DNA from: an uncultured Desulfobulbaceae bacterium
GTDB lineage: Bacteria; Desulfobacterota; Desulfobulbia; Desulfobulbales; Desulfocapsaceae
Length of the DNA stretch: 64,000 nucleotides
Assembly: GCA_947311315.1 (NCBI GenBank)
Contig: CAMZKN010000070.1
Span: 1-64,000, forward strand
Direction: 5' to 3'
Shown here: in pieces, positions 8,931 to 17,016 of the stretch
Position numbering within the stretch: position 1 is the first letter of the stretch
Layout: every line of letters starts with the position of its first letter
Position numbers and translations under genes: made by a program
Notes under the pieces: generated by a model
The model's input: the letters and a program-made list of their open reading frames with translations, nothing else
Databases searched by the model: none
Told to the model about the DNA's origin: nothing

Positions 8931-9923
8931 ATGAATATGCCAATTGATCCATTTCAATATACATTAAGAAAACAAGTGAATTGTTGTGGTGTTGGTTTGC
9001 ATTCAGGACGAACTGTTAATCTTACTATAAAACCTGCTGTCGTAAACAATGGGATTCGGTTTTTTCGTAGCGACATGCCCACCAGTGAACATGTTCAGGC
9101 CCATATGGATAAAGTAGTTGATACCCAGCTTGCTACCACAATTGGAAATGACCATTTCCGTATTTCTACAACAGAGCATCTACTGGCGGCCCTTAATGGA
9201 TTTGGTATCGATAATGCTGATGTCGAATTAGACGCCTCTGAAGTGCCAATTATGGACGGTAGCGCTGATCCATTCTTTCAATTGTTAAAAGATTGTGGGA
9301 AAAAACGACAGAAGGGCTTGAAAAAAGTTTTGAGAATTACCAAAACCATCTCTTATTCAGATGGCGATAAGTTGATAACTATTTCCCCTTACGAAGGTTT
9401 CAAAGTTACCGGTGAAATTTGTTTTGATGACACATTAATTGATACCCAAAGATATACTTTTGACCTTGCGATGGGTGGTTTTGGTGACGAACTCGCTCGT
9501 GCCAGAACATTTGGGTATGTTGAGCAGGTTGAGGAACTCTGGGCTAATGGCTTGGCGCTTGGTGGGTCTCTTGCTAATGTGATTGCCATTCACTGGAATC
9601 GTAAATCTGTATTGAATGAAGACGGTTTGCGGTATAAAGATGAGTTTATACGACATAAAGTACTAGATCTCGTAGGAGATCTAGCTTTGTTGGGATGTCC
9701 TGTCTTGGGTCATGTAAATGCATATAAAGTTGGCCACGCACAGCATCTGGGCCTTATGAAGGCAATTGCTGATTCTCCAAAATGTTGGGAATTCATTGAA
9801 ATGAAACGAAACGGTTCCCATTCTGTTCTCGATAAGTTTGCTGCTAAATCAAAAGCTGCAGGTGAAGCTCTTTTGATGCCATTTTTTAATGATCCGTCCC
9901 TTTCTCCCGTTCCCTCTGCCTGA
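8931..9923 (+). CDS. lpxC: UDP-3-O-acyl-N-acetylglucosamine deacetylase
   Basis: This zinc enzyme catalyses the committed step of lipid A synthesis. The sequence has the zinc-site motif TTEHLLAALNGFGIDNADVELD, the RHKVLDLVGDLALLG segment and the C-terminal GHVNAYKVGHAQHLGLMKAI region with the remaining metal and catalytic histidines. Length (330 residues) is close to the usual ~305 with a short C-terminal tail. A good ribosome site (CAGGA) precedes the ATG. It lies downstream of lpxK on the same strand. Confidence 0.97.
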   Translation: MNMPIDPFQYTLRKQVNCCGVGLHSGRTVNLTIKPAVVNNGIRFFRSDMPTSEHVQAHMDKVVDTQLATTIGNDHFRISTTEHLLAALNGFGIDNADVELDASEVPIMDGSADPFFQLLKDCGKKRQKGLKKVLRITKTISYSDGDKLITISPYEGFKVTGEICFDDTLIDTQRYTFDLAMGGFGDELARARTFGYVEQVEELWANGLALGGSLANVIAIHWNRKSVLNEDGLRYKDEFIRHKVLDLVGDLALLGCPVLGHVNAYKVGHAQHLGLMKAIADSPKCWEFIEMKRNGSHSVLDKFAAKSKAAGEALLMPFFNDPSLSPVPSA

Positions 9924-10045
9924 TTGCTGCAATACCCTTTTTATTCTGTGTAGTTTTTCTTTCTCAAACTGTATTACTGCGTCCATACGTGAATTACATA
10001 AATACACTTAGATCAAAATGTGCTCATGCCAAGTTAGGTGACACA

Positions 10046-10073
10046 TTGACTACTTCTTAAAAAGAAGTATACT
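10046..10073 (+). promoter_or_regulatory. Sigma-70 promoter with a palindromic operator-like spacer
   Basis: TTGACT and TATACT are separated by 16 nt and stand about 95 nt before the SleB-type hydrolase gene. The spacer and -10 are covered by an inverted repeat, TACTTCTT-AAA-AAGAAGTA (10051-10069), exactly where a repressor would block RNA polymerase. Promoter assignment is by consensus match, and the operator role is inferred. Confidence 0.6.
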
Positions 10074-10165
10074 TTAACCAGTAGATGGATCTGTTGACGT
10101 GGAAATATAGAGCAGAAAACATGTGTCTGTTTTCCGGTATTAAAAAATAAACGGGGGAATACCCG

Positions 10166-10528
10166 ATGACATTGCTTGAAGGATTGTTGTGGCTTACTTT
10201 AAATGTTTATCACGAGGCGCGTTCAGAACCTCAAATAGGACAAATAGCAGTGGCATTTGTTACATTAAATCGTGCCAATGAAGAACATAAACCTGTAAAA
10301 GATATCGTGCAGCAACCGTACCAATTCAGTTGGACTTTGCAGAAGTCATCATATTTCCCAGAAGATCCGAAAGCATTTCTGGAATGTTTACGCTCTGTCT
10401 ATATTGCCCTGCAAAGCAAAGATTTTACGAAAGGAGCAACACATTATCATCTTGACAGTGTCACTCCTTACTGGACCAGTCAGTATACTTTTTTGAATCA
10501 GTATGGGTCACATAAATTTTATAAATAG
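10166..10528 (+). CDS. Short SleB-type cell wall hydrolase (Hydrolase_2 domain)
   Basis: The 120-residue protein consists almost entirely of a Hydrolase_2 domain like that of the spore cortex-lytic enzyme SleB, a lytic transglycosylase that cuts peptidoglycan. The diagnostic NVYHEARSEP motif at residues 13-22 contains the expected catalytic Glu (E17), followed by GQIAVAFVTLNR. There is no signal peptide or wall-binding domain, unlike most chromosomal relatives, which resembles small phage lysozyme-like enzymes. An upstream palindromic promoter suggests tight control. Its stop codon is part of the 8-bp duplication bordering the adjacent MITE. Confidence 0.8.
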   Translation: MTLLEGLLWLTLNVYHEARSEPQIGQIAVAFVTLNRANEEHKPVKDIVQQPYQFSWTLQKSSYFPEDPKAFLECLRSVYIALQSKDFTKGATHYHLDSVTPYWTSQYTFLNQYGSHKFYK

Positions 10529-10693
10529 GTAACTGCTCACAGGCCCCCCATCTTCGCACGGTCACATTTGCCGGTATAGATGGGCTATAACGGGAAAATG
10601 TGCCTGCACAAATATGGAGCACCTGTGAGCAGTTACAACTCAGAGGTAATAAAAACATGGAGTTATGAACTCCGTGAGTAGTTACATAAATAG
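10521..10693. mobile_element. MITE-like non-autonomous element with 8-bp target duplication
   Basis: The element proper (10529-10685, 157 bp) starts GTAACTGCTCACAGG and ends CCGTGAGTAGTTAC, so its termini are imperfect inverted repeats (12 of 15). It is bounded on both sides by ATAAATAG (10521-10528 and 10686-10693), a perfect 8-bp direct repeat. A second, perfect 15-bp complement of the left end occurs internally at 10622-10636, plus a GGAGTT-ATG-AACTCC hairpin. It has no ORF. GTAA-type ends with 8-bp duplications are a known trait of IS66-family elements, so an IS66-driven MITE is the best guess. Confidence 0.75.
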
Positions 10694-10698
10694 TAGAG

Positions 10699-11901
10699 TT
10701 ATACCTTGCTGGCCAACGTAAGAGCTTTACGCATTGCATTTATTTTGTCTTCGTTCATTATGATGGAAACAGGATAAATAAGCGTTCGAGCCAGCAAATC
10801 AGAGGATGCAGGTAACGCCTGCGGGTCATATACAATTCTTTTTCTTCCTCCAGGTTCTGCAAAGGGGTAGCCGCTGGAAGTGAGTGTTTTCCCTTCGAGC
10901 AAATGTTCCCATTTTGGGAAAAAATGCCAGCTGTTTTCTGAAAAATTTATTGCACCCTGCCCTTCGTTTTTCAAACAATCATTTACTCTTTTACAATGTT
11001 CTGCATTTTCAAGTGTAAATGCGAAAAATGTAGCTGAATCACCATTTTCATCCAGTATTTCACGGAATTTCACCCCGGGAATCCCGGTTGTGACTTCCTT
11101 GAGTTTGCTCTTGTTTTTTTGTTGTTCGGCTACCATGAAATCCAGTTTTGCCAGTTGCGCGATCCCAATTGCTCCCTGTAATTCCATCATACGATAATTA
11201 AAACCGATAAACCGCCTTCCTTCTCCACCCCTTGCTCCAGGGTTTACCTTATGGTCATGACCATGATCCTGATATTCTGACATTGAACGCCATAAATCCT
11301 CATTGTCGGTGATAATCATGCCACCCTCACCGGTTGTCATTGTTTTTACTGAATCAAAGGAAAATGTGCCACAATCTCCAAATGTACCAAGATGTTGCCC
11401 CTGGATTCGACATCCTGCAGCCTGGGCAGTATCTTCAAGTACACAGATGTTGTGTTTGTTTGCAATAACAACAATTTGTTGGATATTAGCTGCAGCGCCA
11501 AGCATATGGACAGGAATAATACACTTTGTCTTTGAAGTAATTTTCTTTTCCAGATCAGCCGGATCCATATTAAGGGTAGTATCAATTTCTGTAAAAACAG
11601 GGATCGCCCCAACCTCCAAAATTGCTTCCCAGGTGGCAACAAAGGTGAAGCCCTGGGTTATAACTTCATCACCGGGACCTACTCCTAATGCTGTAAGAGC
11701 GACCTTTAGAGCTGCTGTGCCTGAAGTCACTGCCTGACTGAACCGGCAACCGCAATATTGAGAGAATTGTTCCTCAAATTCTCTGACCTTAAACACACCT
11801 TTCCGTTGTTCGTTAAATTCGTAACGGAACAGCACACCTGTATCAAGTACATCCGCAATCTCTTTTTTTTCTTCCTTTCCGAAAATTTCAAACCCAGGCA
11901 T
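10699..11901 (-). CDS. DegT/DnrJ/EryC1/StrS family PLP aminotransferase
   Basis: Members of this fold-type I family typically transfer an amino group to nucleotide-linked keto sugars for surface polysaccharides or secondary metabolites. The N-terminal TSGTAALKVAL phosphate-binding segment, the VLEDTAQAAGC aspartate region and the cofactor lysine K186 in SFDSVKTMTTGEGG are all present. Length is 400 residues, and a strong ribosome site (GAGGAG) precedes the ATG. It is downstream of panC on the same strand, with no other sugar genes nearby, so its substrate is unknown. The MITE lies immediately beyond its stop. Confidence 0.88.
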   Translation of the reverse strand: MPGFEIFGKEEKKEIADVLDTGVLFRYEFNEQRKGVFKVREFEEQFSQYCGCRFSQAVTSGTAALKVALTALGVGPGDEVITQGFTFVATWEAILEVGAIPVFTEIDTTLNMDPADLEKKITSKTKCIIPVHMLGAAANIQQIVVIANKHNICVLEDTAQAAGCRIQGQHLGTFGDCGTFSFDSVKTMTTGEGGMIITDNEDLWRSMSEYQDHGHDHKVNPGARGGEGRRFIGFNYRMMELQGAIGIAQLAKLDFMVAEQQKNKSKLKEVTTGIPGVKFREILDENGDSATFFAFTLENAEHCKRVNDCLKNEGQGAINFSENSWHFFPKWEHLLEGKTLTSSGYPFAEPGGRKRIVYDPQALPASSDLLARTLIYPVSIIMNEDKINAMRKALTLASKV

Positions 11902-11927
11902 TTTCTGCTCCTCTTCATTATCTCATT

Positions 11928-12782
11928 TTAATCTGGAAAAAGTCGACCATTGTCAATGAGCCGAACCGTACCATCAATTTTAGCCGCAAGAACAAGTATG
12001 GAGTCACTAGAAACAACGACATCATCGAGTAATGTAGACTCGTCTTTTAATACTGCATATTCCAGAGCAGCACCAGCCCTGGCGATAATCTCTTTAGTTT
12101 GCTCGATAACCGTTTGAGCCAGAATTTTGTCCCTGCTCTCAGTTACCAGTTCGCGGGCGGCAATAATTGAGCTATAGAGGCAAAGTGCCTGTTGCCGAGA
12201 ATCACCGTGCAAATATTTATTTCTTGAACTCATTGCCAACCCATCGTCCTCACGGACTATTGGGCTGCCTATAATCTGAATTGGAAAATTGAGATCTTTG
12301 ACAAGCTGACGAATTACTGCTAGCTGTTGGAAATCTTTTTGACCAAATACGGCACTGTCAGCACGAGTCAGGTTGAACAGTTTTGCAACCACAGTCGACA
12401 CGCCGTCAAAATGACCGGGTCTGTCTTTACCGCACATCCCCTGGGAGAGTTTTGAAACTGTAACAGCAGTCTGAAAAGAATCTCCGTACATATATTTGTT
12501 TTCAGGGCAGAAAACTGCGTCAACCCCTTCATTTTCTGCCAGTTCACAATCTATGACAAATTGTCGAGGATAAGACGCAAGATCTTCATTTGGGCCAAAT
12601 TGCAGAGGATTGACAAAAATGGAAACGATAACTTTACCACCCATATCTTTTGCTTTGCGCATAAGAGACAAGTGACCTTCATGCAGACAACCCATGGTTG
12701 GTACAAGGGAAATAGTTTGCCCTTGTTTTTTCCATGAAGATGTCAGCTGGGAAATATCGGTTAATGAAGGAACTATTTTCAC
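11928..12782 (-). CDS. panC: Pantothenate synthetase
   Basis: PanC condenses pantoate and beta-alanine using ATP, the last step of pantothenate and hence coenzyme A precursor synthesis, in the cytosol. The nucleotidyltransferase HxGH motif is seen in PTMGCLHEGHLSL (H34-H37), the FGQKDFQQL segment is intact, and GLAMSSRNKYL replaces the KMSKS-type loop as usual. Length (284 residues) is standard. It uses a GTG start overlapping the stop of the upstream TPR gene (GTGA), so the two are translationally coupled. panB and panD are not in the window. Confidence 0.96.
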   Translation of the reverse strand: MKIVPSLTDISQLTSSWKKQGQTISLVPTMGCLHEGHLSLMRKAKDMGGKVIVSIFVNPLQFGPNEDLASYPRQFVIDCELAENEGVDAVFCPENKYMYGDSFQTAVTVSKLSQGMCGKDRPGHFDGVSTVVAKLFNLTRADSAVFGQKDFQQLAVIRQLVKDLNFPIQIIGSPIVREDDGLAMSSRNKYLHGDSRQQALCLYSSIIAARELVTESRDKILAQTVIEQTKEIIARAGAALEYAVLKDESTLLDDVVVSSDSILVLAAKIDGTVRLIDNGRLFPD

Positions 12783-13474
12783 TGTTTAGCCTTCAACATT
12801 GCAATTCTTGATAGAACTTCAGCGCGTGATTGTGCAAATGAAGGATCGTCACCTGCAGTGAGAATAAAGTTATTGTAAATGGCAATTGCTTTATCGTCAT
12901 TATGTTGTGCTTCTTCCAATCGTCCTAAACTCATATAACCAACATGCTTATAGCCATCAATTTCTTTAAGCAGATCGTAGTTTCTCCCGGCATCGGGATA
13001 TTTTTCACTAGCCTCAAAGGCCTGGGCCAGTCCAAAAAGAACCAGAGGATACAACTGGTCATTAGCACCGAGTGATGAAAGCAGTGCACCATATTTTACT
13101 GCAGCCTGTTCGTAATCACTTTTTTGCATATCAAGATGAGCAAGTTCTACTTTAGCCCACAAACCTGAGGTCGTTGATCCATACTGCTCAGTCACCTTGG
13201 AAAGTGCATCTGAACGTAGCGATGATTCCTGCAGCATTGCCTGGGATAATGCTGAGGCGGCTTCTTCACGGACACGATCCTTATAGGATCCATAAAATGA
13301 CCAGAAGACTATAGCAGCTATAAAAACAATAATTGCAAAAAGTAACGCCCTATTGTTTGCACGGATGAATTCAATTACCTTAGGGGACAGATTTAAATGG
13401 TCGAGCACACCTTCAACTTTATCCATTTTGGTTTCTGCTGTCAGCCGCTTATTATACGCACTTTCGTGGGACAT
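12779..13474 (-). CDS. YfgM-like membrane-anchored TPR protein
   Basis: The 231-residue protein has a cytosolic N-terminal tail, one membrane segment (about residues 43-61, ALLFAIIVFIAAIVFWSFYG) and a C-terminal periplasmic region of TPR-like helices (tetratricopeptide_9 / TPR_21 type). This matches YfgM, which in E. coli is an accessory factor of the SecYEG translocon and links to periplasmic chaperones. In E. coli yfgM neighbours bamB, whereas here it precedes panC. A strong GAGGAGGAAAT ribosome site fixes the start. Family assignment is by architecture, so the exact role is inferred. Confidence 0.75.
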   Translation of the reverse strand: MSHESAYNKRLTAETKMDKVEGVLDHLNLSPKVIEFIRANNRALLFAIIVFIAAIVFWSFYGSYKDRVREEAASALSQAMLQESSLRSDALSKVTEQYGSTTSGLWAKVELAHLDMQKSDYEQAAVKYGALLSSLGANDQLYPLVLFGLAQAFEASEKYPDAGRNYDLLKEIDGYKHVGYMSLGRLEEAQHNDDKAIAIYNNFILTAGDDPSFAQSRAEVLSRIAMLKAKQ

Positions 13475-13616
13475 GCGATTTCCTCCTCGTCATTTTTAGT
13501 CGTATTTTTATATTAAAAGAGAGAACACAAGTTGACCTATATAATATATAGCGGTATGTCTGTCTATGCGTAAACATCGAGAATATTCACTCTTCACCTT
13601 CATTATCTGAAATCAT

Positions 13617-14972
13617 ATGCCCTCCTTTGCAAGTCAAACTGTTCTCACTGTCACTCAACTGACTCGATCAATTAAAACAATTCTTGAAAACGAATATCGT
13701 TTTATCCGTATCAGTGGAGAAATATCCAACCTCAAGACTCCATATTCCGGCCATTCTTATTTCACCCTAAAAGACGGCAGCTCTCAAATTAGAGGTGTAT
13801 TGTTTAAACAGCAAAAAAGATATCTCAATCTCTCTTTGAAAGATGGCCAACAGGTTATATGTTTTGGGCGAATTACGGTATATGAACCAAGAGGTGATTA
13901 CCAGATTATTGTTGATACAGTGGAATTGTTCGGCACAGGTAAATTACAGATTCAATATGAGAAATTAAAACAAAAACTGTTGGACAAAGGCTATTTTGAC
14001 GAATCTCAAAAACAGTCCCTCCCGTTATTTCCTCGAAAAATCGTTATTATTTCCTCGGCAACAGGGGCTGCAATCCATGATTTTCTAAAGATTGTTAAAA
14101 ACAGAAATTCCCACATGCATCTTCAGATTATTCCTGTAAGAGTTCAGGGGAAAACAGCTGCATCGGAGATTGCGAAAGCCATTGCATCAGCAAATACCCT
14201 TGCTGGAGTAGAGATTATAGTTCTTTGCCGAGGGGGTGGATCTCTTGAGGATCTCTGGGCTTTTAATGAAGAAGAAGTCGCCGAGGCGATTTTTTTAGCA
14301 GAGATACCAATCGTGACCGGCATAGGACATGAAATAGATTTTACAATAGCTGATTTTTGCGCAGATTTCCGATGCCCTACGCCCACAGGCGTTGCAGAAA
14401 AAATAATACCTGATAATGATCAGCTAAAAAAACGTCTGACAGTACTGAGAACAAGCCTTGTAAATCGCATTCGACAGAAAATAAATATTTCAGAGCAGGA
14501 ATTAGATCACAGGATAAAAGCACTTGGCAGCCTGAAAACAATCCTTAGCAGCTCTTCTTTCAGATTGTCCATGAGTGAGGCTATGCTCTGTCGGGTAATG
14601 GAAAAACAACTGGCAGATAAAAGCAGAACTGTGTTTGAATTGCGCCAAAATCTTGAGTCAAAAGCTCCTTTGTCACGCATAAAATTACAGGTAAATCGCC
14701 TGCATTTTTTAACACGGCAACTCAAACAAGGTATTGAAAATATTCTTGCATCCCGACAGGCTGAACTCGCAGGGTATGCAAACCTGTTAAACGGAGTAAG
14801 TCCTCTGGCAACGCTTGCAAGGGGCTATTCAATTGTCAGAAAAGTTGACAAACCAGGTGGAAATTATCGTGTGATATCAAAAGTAACTGACACGTTTGCT
14901 GGTGACAAAATTAATATACTATTACATGAAGGGCAGATAGATTGTACCGTGAATACAGTTCAGAAAGATTGA
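13617..14972 (+). CDS. xseA: Exodeoxyribonuclease VII large subunit
   Basis: XseA is the catalytic subunit of ExoVII, a single-strand DNA exonuclease used in repair. The N-terminal OB fold (FIRISGEISNLKTPYSGHSYFTLKD) is followed by the catalytic domain with the conserved VLCRGGGSLEDLWAFNEEEVAEAIF and GIGHEIDFTIADFCADFRCPTPT segments and a coiled-coil C-terminal region. Length is 451 residues. The small subunit gene xseB, often adjacent, is not found next to it. Its 3' end faces ndk. Confidence 0.96.
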   Translation: MPSFASQTVLTVTQLTRSIKTILENEYRFIRISGEISNLKTPYSGHSYFTLKDGSSQIRGVLFKQQKRYLNLSLKDGQQVICFGRITVYEPRGDYQIIVDTVELFGTGKLQIQYEKLKQKLLDKGYFDESQKQSLPLFPRKIVIISSATGAAIHDFLKIVKNRNSHMHLQIIPVRVQGKTAASEIAKAIASANTLAGVEIIVLCRGGGSLEDLWAFNEEEVAEAIFLAEIPIVTGIGHEIDFTIADFCADFRCPTPTGVAEKIIPDNDQLKKRLTVLRTSLVNRIRQKINISEQELDHRIKALGSLKTILSSSSFRLSMSEAMLCRVMEKQLADKSRTVFELRQNLESKAPLSRIKLQVNRLHFLTRQLKQGIENILASRQAELAGYANLLNGVSPLATLARGYSIVRKVDKPGGNYRVISKVTDTFAGDKINILLHEGQIDCTVNTVQKD

Positions 14973-14991
14973 GATGTTTGGGGCAAATTAA

Positions 14992-15038
14992 TACGGTGCA
15001 CCTGATCATGAGTCACAACCCATAAAAGGCGCACCGTA
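14992..15038. terminator. Hairpin between convergent xseA and ndk
   Basis: TACGGTGCACC pairs with GGCGCACCGTA with one mismatch across a 25-nt loop, in the 74-nt gap between convergent stop codons. No clear T-run follows on either strand, so it may help termination or simply protect transcript ends. Confidence 0.4.
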
Positions 15039-15046
15039 CGGTAACG

Positions 15047-15460
15047 TTAGAGTAATTCCAGTCCTGAGAAAAAATAACCGATCTCAAATGTTGCTGTTTC
15101 AGGGGCATCCGATCCATGGGTTGCATTTTCTCCAAGAGAAGCACCGAATTCACGACGCAGTGTGCCTTCAGCCGCATCAGCCGGGTTTGTCGCCCCCATC
15201 AGATCCCTCCATTTCTGGATTGCATTCTCTGCTTCAAGTACCATGACGACACATGGTCCACTCGACATAAATTCTGTGAGTTCTCCGAAAAATGGTCTTT
15301 CTTTGTGGACGTAATAAAAACCCTCTGCCTCAACCTGACTTAAAAAAAGTTTCTTCAAACCAACAATTTTAAAGCCTTCTTCATAAATACGGCTGATAAT
15401 TTTTCCACTGTTGCCATCTGCGAAAGCGTTCGGCTTTATTATTGCAAAAGTTTGTTCCAT
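15047..15460 (-). CDS. ndk: Nucleoside diphosphate kinase
   Basis: Ndk balances nucleoside triphosphate pools by a ping-pong transfer through a phosphohistidine. The active-site motif [10 protein letters not shown] places the catalytic histidine at H115, and the N-terminal [10 protein letters not shown] and the [15 protein letters not shown] regions are typical. Length (137 residues) is normal. An AGGAGA ribosome site precedes the ATG. It is the last gene of a long minus-strand run, 39 nt after the orphan secreted-protein gene. Confidence 0.97.
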   Translation of the reverse strand: MEQTFAIIKPNAFADGNSGKIISRIYEEGFKIVGLKKLFLSQVEAEGFYYVHKERPFFGELTEFMSSGPCVVMVLEAENAIQKWRDLMGATNPADAAEGTLRREFGASLGENATHGSDAPETATFEIGYFFSGLELL

Positions 15461-15499
15461 GCTGAAAATCTCCTGAAATATAATAATTTGATTGTGCAG

Positions 15500-15979
15500 T
15501 TAATCCCTCAAAAGTGTTTCTACTTCATCACCTATCTGGGCAAGAACGAGAGTAAGGTAGCCATTATCTTTATTGGCAGCTTCTTTCAGGCTGTCACCCC
15601 AACTGTCGAGCTGATTTGTGTCAATCTTTCTAACAGTATTATCCTTGGACCATTCAGTTCCAATAATAATGCCCATACGCTGAATAAAGCGTCTGATCTG
15701 TTTTTGTTTTTCTATTGGATACTGGCTTACAATTGACTGGGAAATGTCTTGCCAGCCATCAAAGAACAATACACCTTCGTTAAATCTCTGGTACCATTTG
15801 AGTTGGTCTGCATCCAAAGAATTAATGATATCCTGATCAATTGGTAAAATGTTCAGGAATTCCAATTCTTTAGTTCTGTTTTCATATTCATCGTTCTGGG
15901 CCGCCGAAACATGTAAGACAGTACCAAAATAAAAGAGTGCCACCGGGAAAAACAACCGATAAAAAGTATGCAGTTTCAT
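15500..15979 (-). CDS. Small secreted protein of unknown function
   Basis: I do not recognise a family. The first ~27 residues (MKLHTFYRLFFPVALFYFGTVLHVSA) form a clear signal peptide, and the remaining ~130 residues are polar with a helical look, including the motif LDADQLKWYQRFNEGVLFFDGW. There are no cysteines in the mature part. It lies 26 nt downstream of cbiB and 39 nt upstream of ndk, so it probably shares their transcript, but nothing in the sequence ties it to cobalamin metabolism. Periplasmic or secreted location is the only firm inference. Confidence 0.6.
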   Translation of the reverse strand: MKLHTFYRLFFPVALFYFGTVLHVSAAQNDEYENRTKELEFLNILPIDQDIINSLDADQLKWYQRFNEGVLFFDGWQDISQSIVSQYPIEKQKQIRRFIQRMGIIIGTEWSKDNTVRKIDTNQLDSWGDSLKEAANKDNGYLTLVLAQIGDEVETLLRD

Positions 15980-16005
15980 GACAACGTTGTAAGGTCAGAA
16001 TAAAT

Positions 16006-17001
16006 TTAATACATCGTAGCAGCGCCATAGAGGCACATCATTAACACAAAGAAAATCAATGCACCGACGATTGCGAGACGATGTGTTCTCAATATATCTT
16101 CAGGAGATATCTTTTGATAACTGTCTCCCATAAAGGGTTTTTCTACAATTGTACCAAAATAGACAGATGGTCCTCCGAGTTTCACTCCAAGAGCTCCGGC
16201 TACAACGGCCTCAGGATGGCCCGCATTTAGGCTTGAGTGTTGCAATCTATCTCTAAAAAAGATTCTCGTTGCACCTCTGTAATCCAATTTTAAAAAAAAT
16301 GCAGCCATAATAAGACAAATACTACTTATTCGAGCCGGAATAAAATTCACAAAGTCATCGAGTTTAGCAGCAACTCTACCAAAATTGAGATAGGTCTCAT
16401 TTTTATAACCAATCATTGAATCAAGTGTGTTCACCGATTTATAAAAATAAGCACCAGCTGCAGAGCAACCGATTGGTGAAATATTTAAAAAAGATGAAGC
16501 TAAGCCTGCAGTTATTGCAAAGAAAAGTGGCGCAGTTATACCATCAACCATGTTTTCAGCCACTGTTTCAATACATGCTTTACTTACATCCTCACTGTTC
16601 AGTTGTTGAGTATCCCGGCCAACGATTTGTCCAAGTGCCTGTCTTGCGCTATCAAGGGAGTCTTCTTTAACAAGAAGTGAATAAACAGTATTGGAATGTT
16701 TCAAGAGATCTCTTGCAGCAATGGCTGTGTACAACAAAACGATGGAGATAATATCACCGAAAATTGAATCAATGGAATATGCTGTTATCACAATAGATAA
16801 AACAACCAGAGTTGTGGTAATGATCACAATACCGACGGTTACCATGCCAGCAATAACTTCCGCTGCGATAAATCTTCGTGTAATGTTTTCACTAAATGTA
16901 CATAACCTTCCTATAATTCTAACCGGATGTGGATACCAGTGCGGATCTCCGAAAAGAATATCCAGAAATATGGCGATTGAGAGCTGAAAAAAGTAGGTCA
17001 T
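16006..17001 (-). CDS. cbiB: Adenosylcobinamide-phosphate synthase (CbiB)
   Basis: This membrane enzyme attaches (R)-1-amino-2-propanol phosphate to adenosylcobyric acid, giving adenosylcobinamide phosphate. The N-terminal LDILFGDPHWYPHPVRIIG motif, the IVGRDTQQLN segment and SLNAGHPEAVVAGALGVKLGG near the C-terminus are characteristic, with several membrane segments. Length is 331 residues. It follows the CobD-CobQ fusion by 15 nt. The fusion supplies both substrates: the amidated cobyric acid and the aminopropanol phosphate. Confidence 0.95.
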   Translation of the reverse strand: MTYFFQLSIAIFLDILFGDPHWYPHPVRIIGRLCTFSENITRRFIAAEVIAGMVTVGIVIITTTLVVLSIVITAYSIDSIFGDIISIVLLYTAIAARDLLKHSNTVYSLLVKEDSLDSARQALGQIVGRDTQQLNSEDVSKACIETVAENMVDGITAPLFFAITAGLASSFLNISPIGCSAAGAYFYKSVNTLDSMIGYKNETYLNFGRVAAKLDDFVNFIPARISSICLIMAAFFLKLDYRGATRIFFRDRLQHSSLNAGHPEAVVAGALGVKLGGPSVYFGTIVEKPFMGDSYQKISPEDILRTHRLAIVGALIFFVLMMCLYGAATMY

Positions 17002-17016
17002 CGTGATGATATGTTT

